Below are positions 8,349-17,298 of a stretch of 64,000 bases of DNA, piece by piece. Numbering within the stretch: position 1 is the stretch's first letter; every line of letters starts with the position of its first letter. The notes beneath the pieces were generated by a model. The model saw only the letters and a list, made by a program, of their open reading frames with translations, ran no database searches and was not told where the DNA came from. This stretch comes from Massilia sp. Root133 (GTDB taxonomy: Bacteria; Pseudomonadota; Gammaproteobacteria; Burkholderiales; Burkholderiaceae_D): NCBI RefSeq assembly GCF_001426525.1, contig NZ_LMEW01000032.1, positions 125,370 through 189,369 of the forward strand, written 5' to 3'. The translations under genes were made by a program, and so were the position numbers.

Positions 8349-10355
8349 TTACGCGGCGGCCAGCGCCTTCAGCGGGGCCCGCGTGGAGACGGCCGGACGC
8401 ACCGGCGCCGGCGCCGCGCCCTCGAGCTTGAACTGGCCCACCAGCGCGACCAGCAGGTCGGCCTGCCGCTGCAGGCTGTCCGCCGCGGCGGCCGCCTCTT
8501 CGACGAGCGCGGCGTTCTGCTGCGTCGTGCCGTCCATCTGCACGATGGCCTGGTTGACCTGGCCGATGCCCGTGCTCTGCTCCGCGCTGGCGGCCGAGAT
8601 CTCGGCCACGATGTCGCTCACGCGGCGCACGCTGGACACGACGTCGTCCATCGTGCGGCCCGCGTCCCGCACGAGCGCGCTGCCCGCTTCCACCTTGCCG
8701 GACGCATCGCCGATCAGGGCCTTGATCTCCTTCGCGGCGGCCGCGCTGCGCTGGGCCAGCCCCCGCACTTCCGCGGCGACGACGGCGAAGCCGCGTCCCT
8801 GCTCGCCCGCACGTGCCGCCTCGACGGCCGCATTGAGCGCGAGGATATTGGTCTGGAACGCGATGCTGTCGATCACGCCGATGATGTCGACGACCTTGCG
8901 CGACGCGGTGTCGATCGCGGCCATCGTCTCCACCACTTCCGCCACGACGGCGCCGCCGCGGCGGGCCGTCTCCGACGCGGACAACGCGAGCTGGTTGGCC
9001 TGGCGCGCATTGTCGGCGTTCTGCTTGACGGTCGACGTCAGCTGCTCCATCGATGCCGCCGTCTCTTCCAGCGCGCCGGCCTGCTGCTCGGTGCGGCCGG
9101 ACAGGTCCATATTGCCCTGGCTGATCTCGACGCTCGCGGCCGCGACGCTGCCGGCGCTCGCGCGCACCTGCACCAGCACTTCCTGGATCTTGGTGACGAA
9201 GCCGTTGAAACCGGCGGCGATCCGTGCCAGTTCGTCGGTGCCCTTCGCGTCCAGGCGGGCGTTCAGGTCGGCGTTGCCGCTGGCGAGGTCCGTCATGGTG
9301 GCGCCGAGGACGCGCAGCGGACGGGTCAGGCGGCGCTGCACGGTGACCATCACGATGGCCGCCACGACGGCGCAGACCAGCGACGCGAACAGCGAATATC
9401 CCATCAACTGGCGCGCGCTGGCCGTGGCGACGGCGTGCGGGAACGACAGCTTGACGGCCCACGGCGCGAGGTCCGGGTGAAGGCGCAGCGGCTGCAGCAG
9501 GTGCACGGTGCCGGCCGCGTCGATATATTCATAGGTCTCGCCGGCGCGCACGGCCGCGAGGGCGGCGGGCGGCAGGTCGTCGGCTTTCTTGCCGTTCCTG
9601 GTCGCATCCGGATGGCTCGCATACAGGCCGCCGTTCGATACGAGCGCCAGGCGGCCGCCGTCGATGACCTTGATCTTGCCGAGGATCTCGCCCAGGTGCG
9701 TCAGCTGGAAGTCGGCGCTGGCCACGCCGCGGAACTCGCCCTTGACGAGGATCGGCGCCACCAGCGACGCCATCATGATGTCCTTGCCGTTGACGGCATA
9801 CGCATACGGCTCGGTGAAGAACACCTTGCGCGTGGCCTTGGGGATGTCGTACCAGTCGTTCGCGCCCGGGGTGGTCGGGAACACGATCGGTTCCACGTGC
9901 AGCGTGCCGTCCGGGTTGCGCGTGTAGTACGGCATGTAGCGGCCGGTCGCGTCATATTCCGGCGCCTTGCCCGCGAAGTCGGCGTCCTTGCCGTCCAGCG
10001 CGTCCGGTTCGAACGTGACGGCACCGCCGATCAGGTCGCCAAAGCTGCGCAGCATGCCTTGCGTCATGGCGCCGACCTGCGGCCGCGACGGCGCGATGTC
10101 CGCTTCGCGCAGCGCGCTCATGCCGGCGGCAAGGTTGGTGACGGCGCCCAGCTTGGTACCGATCTGCGCCTGCACGGCGGCGGCGGCTTCGCGCGCGGAC
10201 GTGCGGGCCTGGTGCATGCTCGCGTCCTCGGCGGTGCCGCTGCTGCGCACGGCGATGACGGCCGACGTGACCGCGAGGCTCAGCACGACGAGCGTGGTGG
10301 CCGTCGCGCAGATCTTCGCGGTCAGCGAGAGAGACGACAGGGGGTTGCGACGCAT
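8349..10355 (-). CDS. Methyl-accepting chemotaxis protein with periplasmic Cache domain
   Basis: 668 residues. Membrane segment 1 (about 12-34) is followed by a periplasmic double-Cache ligand domain (about 40-310, including GTNDWYDIP-like and ARKVFFTEPYAYAVNGKDIMMASLVAPI), membrane segment 2 (about 318-340), HAMP (about 342-395) and a long signalling coiled coil. The tip sequence GRGFAVVAAEVRGLAQRSAAAAKEIKALI is the CheA/CheW-contact hairpin. No C-terminal CheR-binding pentapeptide is present. Cache receptors sense small molecules such as amino acids and organic acids; the ligand here is unknown. GAGGAAAAAC precedes the start. The TorF-like porin gene lies 15 bp upstream on the same strand, so the two may be cotranscribed. 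Confidence 0.93.
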   Translation of the reverse strand: MRRNPLSSLSLTAKICATATTLVVLSLAVTSAVIAVRSSGTAEDASMHQARTSAREAAAAVQAQIGTKLGAVTNLAAGMSALREADIAPSRPQVGAMTQGMLRSFGDLIGGAVTFEPDALDGKDADFAGKAPEYDATGRYMPYYTRNPDGTLHVEPIVFPTTPGANDWYDIPKATRKVFFTEPYAYAVNGKDIMMASLVAPILVKGEFRGVASADFQLTHLGEILGKIKVIDGGRLALVSNGGLYASHPDATRNGKKADDLPPAALAAVRAGETYEYIDAAGTVHLLQPLRLHPDLAPWAVKLSFPHAVATASARQLMGYSLFASLVCAVVAAIVMVTVQRRLTRPLRVLGATMTDLASGNADLNARLDAKGTDELARIAAGFNGFVTKIQEVLVQVRASAGSVAAASVEISQGNMDLSGRTEQQAGALEETAASMEQLTSTVKQNADNARQANQLALSASETARRGGAVVAEVVETMAAIDTASRKVVDIIGVIDSIAFQTNILALNAAVEAARAGEQGRGFAVVAAEVRGLAQRSAAAAKEIKALIGDASGKVEAGSALVRDAGRTMDDVVSSVRRVSDIVAEISAASAEQSTGIGQVNQAIVQMDGTTQQNAALVEEAAAAADSLQRQADLLVALVGQFKLEGAAPAPVRPAVSTRAPLKALAAA

Positions 10356-10370
10356 TGTTTTTCCTCGATT

Positions 10371-11198
10371 TCAGAATTTGCGGGTCAGCGACAGCACGAC
10401 CGCGCGGCGCGCGACGTTCGCCACGGCCAGGCGGCCGTCGGGGCGCGGCACGCCCGTCGTGTAGCTGTTGTAGATGCCGGTGCCACCGATGGCGCGGGTG
10501 TAGTTCAGGGCGACGGTCCAGCCGTCTTCGAGCTTGTGCGTCAGGCCGGCCTTCAGGTCGCGCCAGTCCCAGATGCCGTTGCCGCTGCCGGCCACGCGGC
10601 CGTCGCCGGCGTGCAGGTTCAGGGTCAGCGACCTGGTCAGCGCCTGGTCGGCGCCGACGTCCAGGTAGCCGGTGCCGCGGGCATTCGCGATGCCGAAGAA
10701 GTCGCGGCTGAACGTGTAGTTGTAGCGGGCATACAGCGATTTCCAGGTCACGCCGGCCGACAGTTCGCCATAGTCGAACGACGTGTTCGTCGCGCTGATG
10801 CGCGCGCCCGGGTATTTGTACCAGTACACCATCGCGGACCAGCCGACGGCGCCCGCGCTGCCGCTGTAGCCGCCGTACAGGTCCCATTCGACGGTGCCGC
10901 TTTCGATGAACTTGTCGCTGACGTTGATGACGGACGTGCCGGCCGACCAGCCGCTCGGATGTGCATAGTCGACGCTGGCCATCGCGGCCGGCCCGCCCCA
11001 CGTCTGGCGGATGCCGCGCGAGACGTATTGCGAGCTGACGGAGACGGTGGCGCTCAGCGGGTCGTCGGCGGGCACTTCCGCCGTCAGCGGCGCGGCGGAT
11101 TCGCCGGCGTGCGCGCACGACGCGGCGGCCAGCAGCAGGAAGGACAACGGGGCAAGGCGACGGGTCGGCAGCGCGGCCGGGCGGTGTCGGGTGCTCAT
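10371..11198 (-). CDS. TorF family putative outer-membrane porin
   Basis: 275 residues. A signal peptide ends near ASCAHA (about 31). The rest is a beta-barrel pattern with the family hallmark ATVSVSSQYVSRGIRQTWGG, repeated Tyr/Trp-rich strands and the terminal Phe typical of outer-membrane proteins (SLTRKF). TorF family proteins (also labelled as a conserved Gcw_chp family) are predicted porins of mostly unknown substrate. It is 15 bp upstream of the chemoreceptor gene on the same strand, suggesting coexpression of an uptake pore and a sensor. The ribosome site is weak (CCCGAG), so the start is less certain. Confidence 0.8.
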   Translation of the reverse strand: MSTRHRPAALPTRRLAPLSFLLLAAASCAHAGESAAPLTAEVPADDPLSATVSVSSQYVSRGIRQTWGGPAAMASVDYAHPSGWSAGTSVINVSDKFIESGTVEWDLYGGYSGSAGAVGWSAMVYWYKYPGARISATNTSFDYGELSAGVTWKSLYARYNYTFSRDFFGIANARGTGYLDVGADQALTRSLTLNLHAGDGRVAGSGNGIWDWRDLKAGLTHKLEDGWTVALNYTRAIGGTGIYNSYTTGVPRPDGRLAVANVARRAVVLSLTRKF

Positions 11199-11427
11199 GA
11201 TCTCGGGAGTCGGTTGTGGTCGGCGGTAGTCGCCGTTGTTGAATATCGGTAGGCATTGATGCCGTACGGAAATTCTAGTGCCGACTCTGTGGCTTTTGGT
11301 TACAAATCAGCCGGAATATTTGTGGGAAACCCGAGAATGAGACATGCGCGCAACAGTCCGATATTTGTCTGGAAATGAAGCGCACAGGTGTTCGCAAAAA
11401 CGCTTAACACCTTGAAAACATGAGGAA

Positions 11428-11462
11428 AGTTTGCAAACAGGCAGGCGCGGGACGCCTGCCTG
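11428..11462 (-). terminator. Intrinsic terminator after hppD
   Basis: On the minus strand a perfect 10-bp stem (CAGGCAGGCG / CGCCTGCCTG) with a 5-nt loop is followed by TTTGCAAACTTT. It lies 14 bp past the hppD stop codon. Confidence 0.75.
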
Positions 11463-11475
11463 GCAATGGCGGACG

Positions 11476-12555
11476 TTATGCCGCGGTCTTCAGCGCCCCA
11501 CGGCGCAACTGATCGCGCTCGATCGACTCGAACAACGCCTTGAAGTTACCTTCGCCGAAGCCCTCGTCGCCCTTGCGCTGGATGAATTCGAAGAACACGG
11601 GACCCAGCTGCGTCTCCGAGAAGATCTGCAGCAACAAGCGTTGCGTGCCCCCTTCGGTCGTGCCGTCGACCAGCAGGCCGCGGGCCTTCAGCGCCTCGAC
11701 GTCCTGGCCATGGCCGGGCAGGCGGGTCTCCAGCATCTCGTAATACGTCGCCGGCGGCGCGGTCATCAGCGGCACGCCGGCGGCGCGCAGGCCATCGACG
11801 GTGGAGAAGATATCGTCCGTGAGCAGCGCGATGTGCTGGATGCCTTCGCCGTTGTACTTGAGCAGGAATTCCTCGATCTGGCCGCCGCCCGCCTTGCCTT
11901 CCTCGTTCAGCGGGATGCGGATCATGCCGTCCGGCGCCGTCATCGCCTTCGACGTCAGGCCCGTGTACTCGCCCTTGATGTCGAAGTAGCGGATCTCGCG
12001 GAAGTTGAACAGCTTCTCGTAGAAGCCGGCCCAGTAGCTCATCCGGCCGCGGTAGACGTTGTGCGTGAGGTGGTCGATGAGCTTGAGGCCGTGGCCGGCC
12101 GGGTGGCGTTCCGTGCCCTCGATCCATTCGAAGTCGATGTCGTAGATGGACTTGCCGTCTTCGAAGCGGTCGATCAGGTACAGCGGCGCGCCGCCGATGC
12201 CCTTGATGGCGGGCAGGCGCAGCTCCATCGGGCCGGTCGGGATGTCCAGCGGCTGCGCGCCCAGCTCGAGCGCGCGCGCGTAGGCTTTATGGGCGTTCTG
12301 GACGCGGAAGGCCATGCCGCAGGCCGACGGGCCGTGCTCGGCCGCGAAGTAATAGGCGGCGCTCTTCGGCTCGTTGTTGACGATGAAGTTGATGTCGCCC
12401 TGGCGGTACAGCACGACGTCCTTCGAACGGTGCACGGCCACTTTGCTGAAACCCAGCGCTTCGAACACGGGCTCCAGCACGCCCGGGGTGGGCGACGCGA
12501 ATTCCACGAACTCGAAGCCCATCAGCCCCATCGGATTGTCAAACAGGTCGGCCAT
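11476..12555 (-). CDS. hppD: 4-hydroxyphenylpyruvate dioxygenase
   Basis: 359 residues, the normal length for the bacterial enzyme. It converts 4-hydroxyphenylpyruvate to homogentisate in tyrosine breakdown, using Fe(II) and O2. The iron ligands are visible in the C-terminal vicinal-oxygen-chelate domain: His162 (LIDHLTHNVY), His241 (GIQHIALLTDD) and Glu323 (VFFEFIQRKGD). GAGGAATAGACA precedes the start. A LysR regulator lies immediately upstream on the same strand and hmgA is divergent beyond it, so the locus covers two consecutive steps. The later enzymes (maleylacetoacetate isomerase, fumarylacetoacetase) are not in the window. Confidence 0.96.
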   Translation of the reverse strand: MADLFDNPMGLMGFEFVEFASPTPGVLEPVFEALGFSKVAVHRSKDVVLYRQGDINFIVNNEPKSAAYYFAAEHGPSACGMAFRVQNAHKAYARALELGAQPLDIPTGPMELRLPAIKGIGGAPLYLIDRFEDGKSIYDIDFEWIEGTERHPAGHGLKLIDHLTHNVYRGRMSYWAGFYEKLFNFREIRYFDIKGEYTGLTSKAMTAPDGMIRIPLNEEGKAGGGQIEEFLLKYNGEGIQHIALLTDDIFSTVDGLRAAGVPLMTAPPATYYEMLETRLPGHGQDVEALKARGLLVDGTTEGGTQRLLLQIFSETQLGPVFFEFIQRKGDEGFGEGNFKALFESIERDQLRRGALKTAA

Positions 12556-12613
12556 TGTCTATTCCTCTATCGATTAGCATTAAAATATTCGCGCCTACCG
12601 GCGCGTTCGCCCC

Positions 12614-13519
12614 TCATTCCGCGAACACGTCGGCAATCAGTCCCCGCAGCCACTGGATGCCGGGATCATGGTTGAAGCGCCGGTGCCAGAAGACGTTGGT
12701 CTGCAACGCCGGCAGGGCGAGCGGCGGCTCGATCCACTTCAGGCCGAACGGGCTTGCCGCGCTTTCGGCCAGTTTTTGCGGCACCGTCACCACCAGCTCG
12801 CTCGTGCTGACGATGTACGGTACCGCGGTGAAATGCGGCACCCGGAACCGGGCCCCGGCCGTCACCCCGGCCTTTTCCAGTAATCCATTGATGCGGTCGT
12901 AAGGACTCTGGGCCGCATCGACGATCAGGTGCGGCGCCGCCACGAACCGTTCCAGGTCCACCTTGCCCTTCGCCAGCGGATGGTCCTTGCGGAACATGCT
13001 CACGAACGGCTGGCGGAACAGCGCGCGGTGGTACAGCGCTTCCGACACGTCCTCGAACGCGCCGATCGCCAGGTCCACCCTGCCCGTCTCCATATCGTCC
13101 TTCAGGGTCAGCCCGTTCGCCCGCAGCGACGCGATCTCCACGTTCGGCGCGACCGTGCGGCAACGCTCGATCAGGACCGGCATGAAATACACCTCGCCCA
13201 CGTCCGTCATCGCCAGCGTGAAGCGGCGGGCGCCCGTGGCCGGGTCGAAGCGGCTGCGCTGCGACAGGGCCAGTGCCACCTGGGCCATCGCGGCGCCGAT
13301 CGGCTCGGCCATCTGCTGCGCGAGCGGCGTGGGCTGCATGCCGTACGCGGTGCGTACGAACAGCTCGTCGCCGAACGTGCGCCGCAGGCGGGCCAGCGCA
13401 TTGCTCACGGCCGATTGCGTCAGGCCCAGACGCCTTGCGGCGGCCGAGATCTGGCGTTCGCGGTAGACCTCCTGAAATACCGATAACAGATTCAGGTCGA
13501 TGCTAGAGGGTTCGATCAT
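12614..13519 (-). CDS. LysR family regulator of homogentisate catabolism (inferred)
   Basis: 301 residues. An N-terminal winged helix-turn-helix (residues about 8-65, ISAAARRLGLTQSAVSNALARLRRTFGDELFVRT) is followed by a two-lobed effector domain, of the NodD/NahR-like branch. It lies between hppD (same strand, downstream) and hmgA (divergent), so control of tyrosine/homogentisate breakdown is the obvious role, by analogy with other LysR-flanked catabolic loci. An imperfect dyad with T-N11-A spacing (13535-13549, ATTGATGATCTGAAT) lies just upstream of its start in the shared promoter region. The effector is unknown; homogentisate or 4-hydroxyphenylpyruvate are guesses. Confidence 0.85.
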   Translation of the reverse strand: MIEPSSIDLNLLSVFQEVYRERQISAAARRLGLTQSAVSNALARLRRTFGDELFVRTAYGMQPTPLAQQMAEPIGAAMAQVALALSQRSRFDPATGARRFTLAMTDVGEVYFMPVLIERCRTVAPNVEIASLRANGLTLKDDMETGRVDLAIGAFEDVSEALYHRALFRQPFVSMFRKDHPLAKGKVDLERFVAAPHLIVDAAQSPYDRINGLLEKAGVTAGARFRVPHFTAVPYIVSTSELVVTVPQKLAESAASPFGLKWIEPPLALPALQTNVFWHRRFNHDPGIQWLRGLIADVFAE

Positions 13520-13534
13520 GCGCTCGATAGTCTT

Positions 13535-13549
13535 ATTGATGATCTGAAT
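13535..13549. promoter_or_regulatory. Candidate LysR-type operator between regulator and hmgA
   Basis: The imperfect dyad ATTGATGATCTGAAT (ATT-N9-AAT) has LysR T-N11-A geometry and lies 16 bp upstream of the regulator's start and 82-96 bp upstream of hmgA. It is based on position and symmetry only. Confidence 0.3.
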
Positions 13550-13630
13550 AGTCTACATTTTTGTATTCATCTCGTAAAACTGGCCGCACTCCCTTACAGT
13601 GTCATAAACGCCACGCATCCGGAGACACCC

Positions 13631-14935
13631 TTGACTGCTTCAACCGACCGCTACATGTCCGGCTTCGCCAATGAATTCGCGACGGAGGCCCTGCCCGGCG
13701 CCCTGCCGGCGCACCGCAATTCGCCGCAGCGCGTCGCTTATGGTCTGTACGCGGAACAATTGTCTGGCACGGCTTTCACGGCGCCGCGCAGCCACAACCG
13801 CCGCTCGTGGCTGTACCGCATCCGCCCGGCCGCGATGCACGGGCCGTTCGAGGCGATGGGCAATGGCCGCATCGCCGCAGGCTTCGACGGCGTGGCGGCG
13901 TCGCCGAACCAGATGCGCTGGAGCCCGCTGCCGATGCCGGACGCGCCCACCGACTTCGTCGACGGCCTCGTGACGATGGCGGGCAACGGCGCGCCGGCCA
14001 CGATGTCCGGCTGCGCGATCCACCTGTACGCCGCGAACCGCTCGATGCGCGGGCGTTATTTCTACTCGGCCGACGGCGAGCTGCTGGTCGTGCCGCAGCA
14101 GGGGCGCCTCGCCATCGCCACGGAATTCGGCCTGGTCGACGTCGAGCCGCAGGAAATCGCCGTCATCCCGCGCGGCGTGCGTTTTGCGATCGACCTGCCG
14201 GACGGCGAGGCACGGGGCTATATCTGCGAAAACTTCGGCGCCCTGCTGCGCCTGCCGGACCTGGGCCCGATCGGCTCGAACGGCCTCGCGAATCCGCGCG
14301 ATTTCCTGACGCCGGTCGCCCGCTACGAAGACGTCGAGGGCGATTTCGAGCTCGTCGCGAAGTTCGGCGGCCACCTGTGGCGCGCCGGCATCGGCCATTC
14401 GCCGCTGGACGTCGTCGCCTGGCACGGCAATTATGCGCCGTATAAATACGACCTGCGCCACTTCAACACGATCGGCTCGATCAGCTACGACCATCCGGAC
14501 CCGTCGATCTTCCTCGTGCTGCAGGCGCCCTCCGACACGGCGGGCGTCGACACGCTGGACTTCGTGATCTTTCCGCCCCGCTGGCTGGCCGGCGAGGACA
14601 CATTCCGCCCGCCCTGGTTCCACCGCAATGTCGCCAGCGAATTCATGGGCCTCGTGCACGGCGCCTACGATGCGAAGGCGGAAGGTTTCGTCCCCGGCGG
14701 CGCGAGCCTGCACAACTGCATGAGCGGGCACGGTCCGGATGCGGCCACGTTCGACAAGGCGAGCAGCGCGGACACGAGCCGGCCGCACAAGGTCACGGAC
14801 ACGATGGCGTTCATGTTCGAGACGCGTCATCCGCTCGTGGCGACGCCGTATGCGCTGCAGTCGCCCCAGTTGCAGGGCAATTACCAGGAGTGCTGGGCGG
14901 GGATTGCGAAACATTTCAATCCGGCAAAGCGATAA
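13631..14935 (+). CDS. hmgA: Homogentisate 1,2-dioxygenase
   Basis: 434 residues, full length. It opens the ring of homogentisate to maleylacetoacetate in tyrosine and phenylalanine catabolism. The signature region FHRNVASEFMGLVHGAYDAK carries the Fe(II) His and Glu ligands, and SLHNCMSGHGPD carries the last His. The start is probably TTG (13631), with GGAGAC just upstream; the first ATG (13655, MSGFANEF) is an alternative that would remove eight residues. It is divergent from a LysR regulator and hppD. A paired palindromic repeat follows directly after the stop codon. Confidence 0.95.
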   Translation: MTASTDRYMSGFANEFATEALPGALPAHRNSPQRVAYGLYAEQLSGTAFTAPRSHNRRSWLYRIRPAAMHGPFEAMGNGRIAAGFDGVAASPNQMRWSPLPMPDAPTDFVDGLVTMAGNGAPATMSGCAIHLYAANRSMRGRYFYSADGELLVVPQQGRLAIATEFGLVDVEPQEIAVIPRGVRFAIDLPDGEARGYICENFGALLRLPDLGPIGSNGLANPRDFLTPVARYEDVEGDFELVAKFGGHLWRAGIGHSPLDVVAWHGNYAPYKYDLRHFNTIGSISYDHPDPSIFLVLQAPSDTAGVDTLDFVIFPPRWLAGEDTFRPPWFHRNVASEFMGLVHGAYDAKAEGFVPGGASLHNCMSGHGPDAATFDKASSADTSRPHKVTDTMAFMFETRHPLVATPYALQSPQLQGNYQECWAGIAKHFNPAKR

Positions 14936-14937
14936 CC

Positions 14938-15056
14938 CGTCGTTCCCGCGAAAGCGGGAATCCATGCTAGGTCGCAGAATTCTGCAGTGTGTTCACCAAG
15001 TCTGCATGTCCAACTTCGGTTGCTCAGCATGGGTTCCCGTTTCCACGGGAACGACG
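14938..15056. repeat. BIME-like paired palindrome, copy 2
   Basis: Left arm CGTCGTTCCCGCGAAAGCGG...CCATGCT (14938-14968) and inverted right arm AGCATGGGTTCCCG...GGGAACGACG (15026-15056), separated by about 57 bp. It begins 2 bp past the hmgA stop codon and may end its transcript. Confidence 0.8.
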
Positions 15057-15125
15057 CTCGCTTCTGTGCGACCTTCTTCAATTCCCTCGTGCGATGATTA
15101 ATCCGTCATCTCACCCGGGACCCGC

Positions 15126-16442
15126 ATGGTCGACATCGTCATCATCCTCGCCCTCATCCTGCTCAACGGCGTGTTCTCCATGTCGGAGCTCGCCGTGGTG
15201 TCCGCCAAGCGCCTGCGCCTGGAAAAGATGGCCGACGAAGGCCGGCGCGGCGCCGGTACCGCGCTCGACCTGCATGACGATCCGAGCCGCTTCCTCTCCA
15301 CCGTGCAGGTGGGCATCACCCTCATCGGCATCTTCAACGGCGCGTTCGGCGAAGCGTCGCTGACGGCGCGCCTGACGCCGGCGCTCGCCGGCATGGGCGT
15401 GCCGGACGGCCATGCGCGGCTCGTCGCGCTCGCGATCGTCGTGGCCGGCATCACGTTCTTTTCCATCGTGCTGGGCGAGCTGGTGCCCAAGCGCATCGCG
15501 ATCCTGTATCCGGAAACGATGGCGGCCATGATCGCGCGCCCGCTGCAATTCATGGCCCGTCTCGCGCATCCGTTCGTGCGGCTGCTCGCGCTGACGACGG
15601 ACGGGATCATGCGGCTGCTCGGCATGCACCACCACAAGGACGAGACGCCGACCGAGGAAGACGTCACCGGCATGATCAAGGAAAGCACGGACGCGGGCGT
15701 GTTCGAGAAGGCGGAGTACGACATCGCCGCGCGCGCCCTGCGGCTCGACGACTGGTACCTGCGCGCGCTGATGACGCCGCGGGTCGACCTGGAATTCCTC
15801 GACCTCGACCAGCCGCTGGAACGCAACCTCGCGCGCATCGCGGAATCGCCGTACAGCCGCTTCCCCGTGTACCGCGGCGACCGCTCCCAGGTGCTCGGCA
15901 TCGTGCGTGTGCGCAACCTGTTCGGCCAGGCGATCCGCACGCAGTCGCTGGCCGGCATCGACATCGAGGCCGCCCTGGAGACGATCCTGTACCTGCCCGA
16001 ATCGAGCAGCGCCATCGACCTGCTGGAACAACTGAAGCAGCACCGCGCCGAGCTGGCGATGATCGTGGACGAATACGGCGACATCCAGGGCATGATCACG
16101 CTGACCGACGTGATGAGCGCGCTCGTGGGCGACGTCACGCCGTCGAGCGATCACGGCCAGCCGGACGCCGTCCGGCGCGACGACGGCAGCTGGTACGTCG
16201 ACGGCGGCATGGTGCTCGATCGTTTCCGCTACCTCACGGGCGCCGACATCGACTTTCCCGACGAGGACAGCGGCGCCTACCACACGCTGGCCGGCTTCAT
16301 GCTGTACCAGCTCGCCGTGATCCCCCGCGCGGGCGACCGGCTGGACTGGGAAGGCTGGCGGTTCGAAGTCGTCGACATGGACGGCAACCGCATCGACCGG
16401 CTGCTGGCTTTGCGGCTGCCTGGGCCGCTGGCGCGCACCTGA
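15126..16442 (+). CDS. CNNM/CBS/CorC-HlyC domain membrane protein (hemolysin family)
   Basis: 438 residues. The N-terminal DUF21/CNNM transmembrane domain (about 1-190, starting MVDIVIILALILLNGVFSMSELAVVSA) is followed by a CBS pair (about 205-330, including MTPRVDLEFLDLD, YSRFPVYRGDRSQVLGIVRVRNL and DEYGDIQGMITLTDVMSALVG) and a C-terminal CorC/HlyC FAD-like domain (about 345-430). Family members are linked to magnesium or cobalt efflux and adenine nucleotide sensing; the old name hemolysin is historical. It sits alone in a plus-strand run and is followed 52 bp later by the DUF1264 gene. Confidence 0.9.
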   Translation: MVDIVIILALILLNGVFSMSELAVVSAKRLRLEKMADEGRRGAGTALDLHDDPSRFLSTVQVGITLIGIFNGAFGEASLTARLTPALAGMGVPDGHARLVALAIVVAGITFFSIVLGELVPKRIAILYPETMAAMIARPLQFMARLAHPFVRLLALTTDGIMRLLGMHHHKDETPTEEDVTGMIKESTDAGVFEKAEYDIAARALRLDDWYLRALMTPRVDLEFLDLDQPLERNLARIAESPYSRFPVYRGDRSQVLGIVRVRNLFGQAIRTQSLAGIDIEAALETILYLPESSSAIDLLEQLKQHRAELAMIVDEYGDIQGMITLTDVMSALVGDVTPSSDHGQPDAVRRDDGSWYVDGGMVLDRFRYLTGADIDFPDEDSGAYHTLAGFMLYQLAVIPRAGDRLDWEGWRFEVVDMDGNRIDRLLALRLPGPLART

Positions 16443-16494
16443 TTCGGACGGAACCGGCGGCCTGTTTCGCGATCTATCCACCAGGGAGGTTCAA

Positions 16495-17259
16495 ATGAAG
16501 CTGCGTATCGTGGCCGGCCTGACCGGCTGCCTGATCTCCGCCGCTGCCGCCGGGCAGCATCCGCAACCGGCCGGCGCCCCGAAGGCCGGCGGCACGCGCG
16601 CGCTCGAAGCGGGCGCGAAACTCTTGCAGGGCAATGCGCCGCTGGCCGGGTTCGACATCTACCTGAACGGCTTTCATCCGATGAAGGACCATCCGGAGAT
16701 GCAGGTCGAGGCCCACCACTTCTGCCGCCAGGTCAACGAGGACTTTGCGCAATGCGCCCTGTTCGACGGCAATACGCGCACGGCCAACCTGAACGGCATC
16801 GAATACATCATCTCGGAAAAGCTGTACGGCAGGCTGCCGCCGGACGAGCGTCAGTACTGGCATCCGCACAACGGCGAGATCCTCGGCGGCCAGCTGATCG
16901 CGCCCGGCCTGCCCGAGGCGGCCGAGCACGCGCTGATGAAGAAGAAGATGAACAGCTACGGCAAGACGTGGCATGTGTGGAACACGGGCGCCAACGGCAA
17001 GCCCGGCGACGCCCTGCCGCTGGGCGCGCCGATGCTCGCGTGGTCGTTCAACCGGGACGGCGAGCTGCTGCCCAACATGCTCGAGGAGCGCGATACCCGC
17101 ATGAAGATCCCCACCGGAGACCGGCGCAAGTCGCGCGCCGACCTGAAGGCCCTCGCGCATCCGCAGGGCGGCGTCGACGCGCTGAAGGGCAAGTTCCCGC
17201 GCCAGACGCAGGACATGCCGGGCGTCGTCGACAGCCAGCCTCAGCCGCCGAGCAAATAA
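16495..17259 (+). CDS. DUF1264 (OBAP-like) protein, exported
   Basis: 254 residues. A short signal-like N-terminus (to about AAAAG, residue 20) is followed by the DUF1264 domain: LAGFDIYLNGFHPMKDHPEMQVEAHHFC, ALFDGNTRTANLNGIEYIISEKLY, ERQYWHPHNGEILGGQLIAPGLP, KTWHVWNT and LGAPMLAWSFNRDG. The same family includes plant oil-body-associated proteins. It has several conserved His residues, but no biochemical role is established in bacteria. AGGGAGG lies just before the start. The next gene is the BigR-like repressor, whose operator begins at its stop codon, so the two are probably separate transcripts. Confidence 0.8.
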   Translation: MKLRIVAGLTGCLISAAAAGQHPQPAGAPKAGGTRALEAGAKLLQGNAPLAGFDIYLNGFHPMKDHPEMQVEAHHFCRQVNEDFAQCALFDGNTRTANLNGIEYIISEKLYGRLPPDERQYWHPHNGEILGGQLIAPGLPEAAEHALMKKKMNSYGKTWHVWNTGANGKPGDALPLGAPMLAWSFNRDGELLPNMLEERDTRMKIPTGDRRKSRADLKALAHPQGGVDALKGKFPRQTQDMPGVVDSQPQPPSK

Positions 17260-17293
17260 TCTATTTATTTATAGATTGTAGTTTTATAGAATG
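17258..17293 (+). promoter_or_regulatory. AT-rich palindrome, candidate operator of the sulfide-response operon
   Basis: A perfect inverted repeat AATCTAT (17258-17264) / ATAGATT (17271-17277) with a 6-bp A/T-only spacer stands out in GC-rich DNA. A further half-site-like TTTTATAGAAT (17283-17293) follows. It lies 22 bp before the ArsR-family start codon, where autoregulated BigR/SqrR repressors bind. The assignment rests on position and symmetry. Confidence 0.6.
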
Positions 17294-17298
17294 ACCGC

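Noticed and set aside
8265..11252. A 995-codon open frame on the plus strand opposite the chemoreceptor and porin genes
   Set aside because: It has arginine- and histidine-rich, low-complexity composition, no domain, and is the antisense shadow of well-recognised genes. High GC content makes such frames common.
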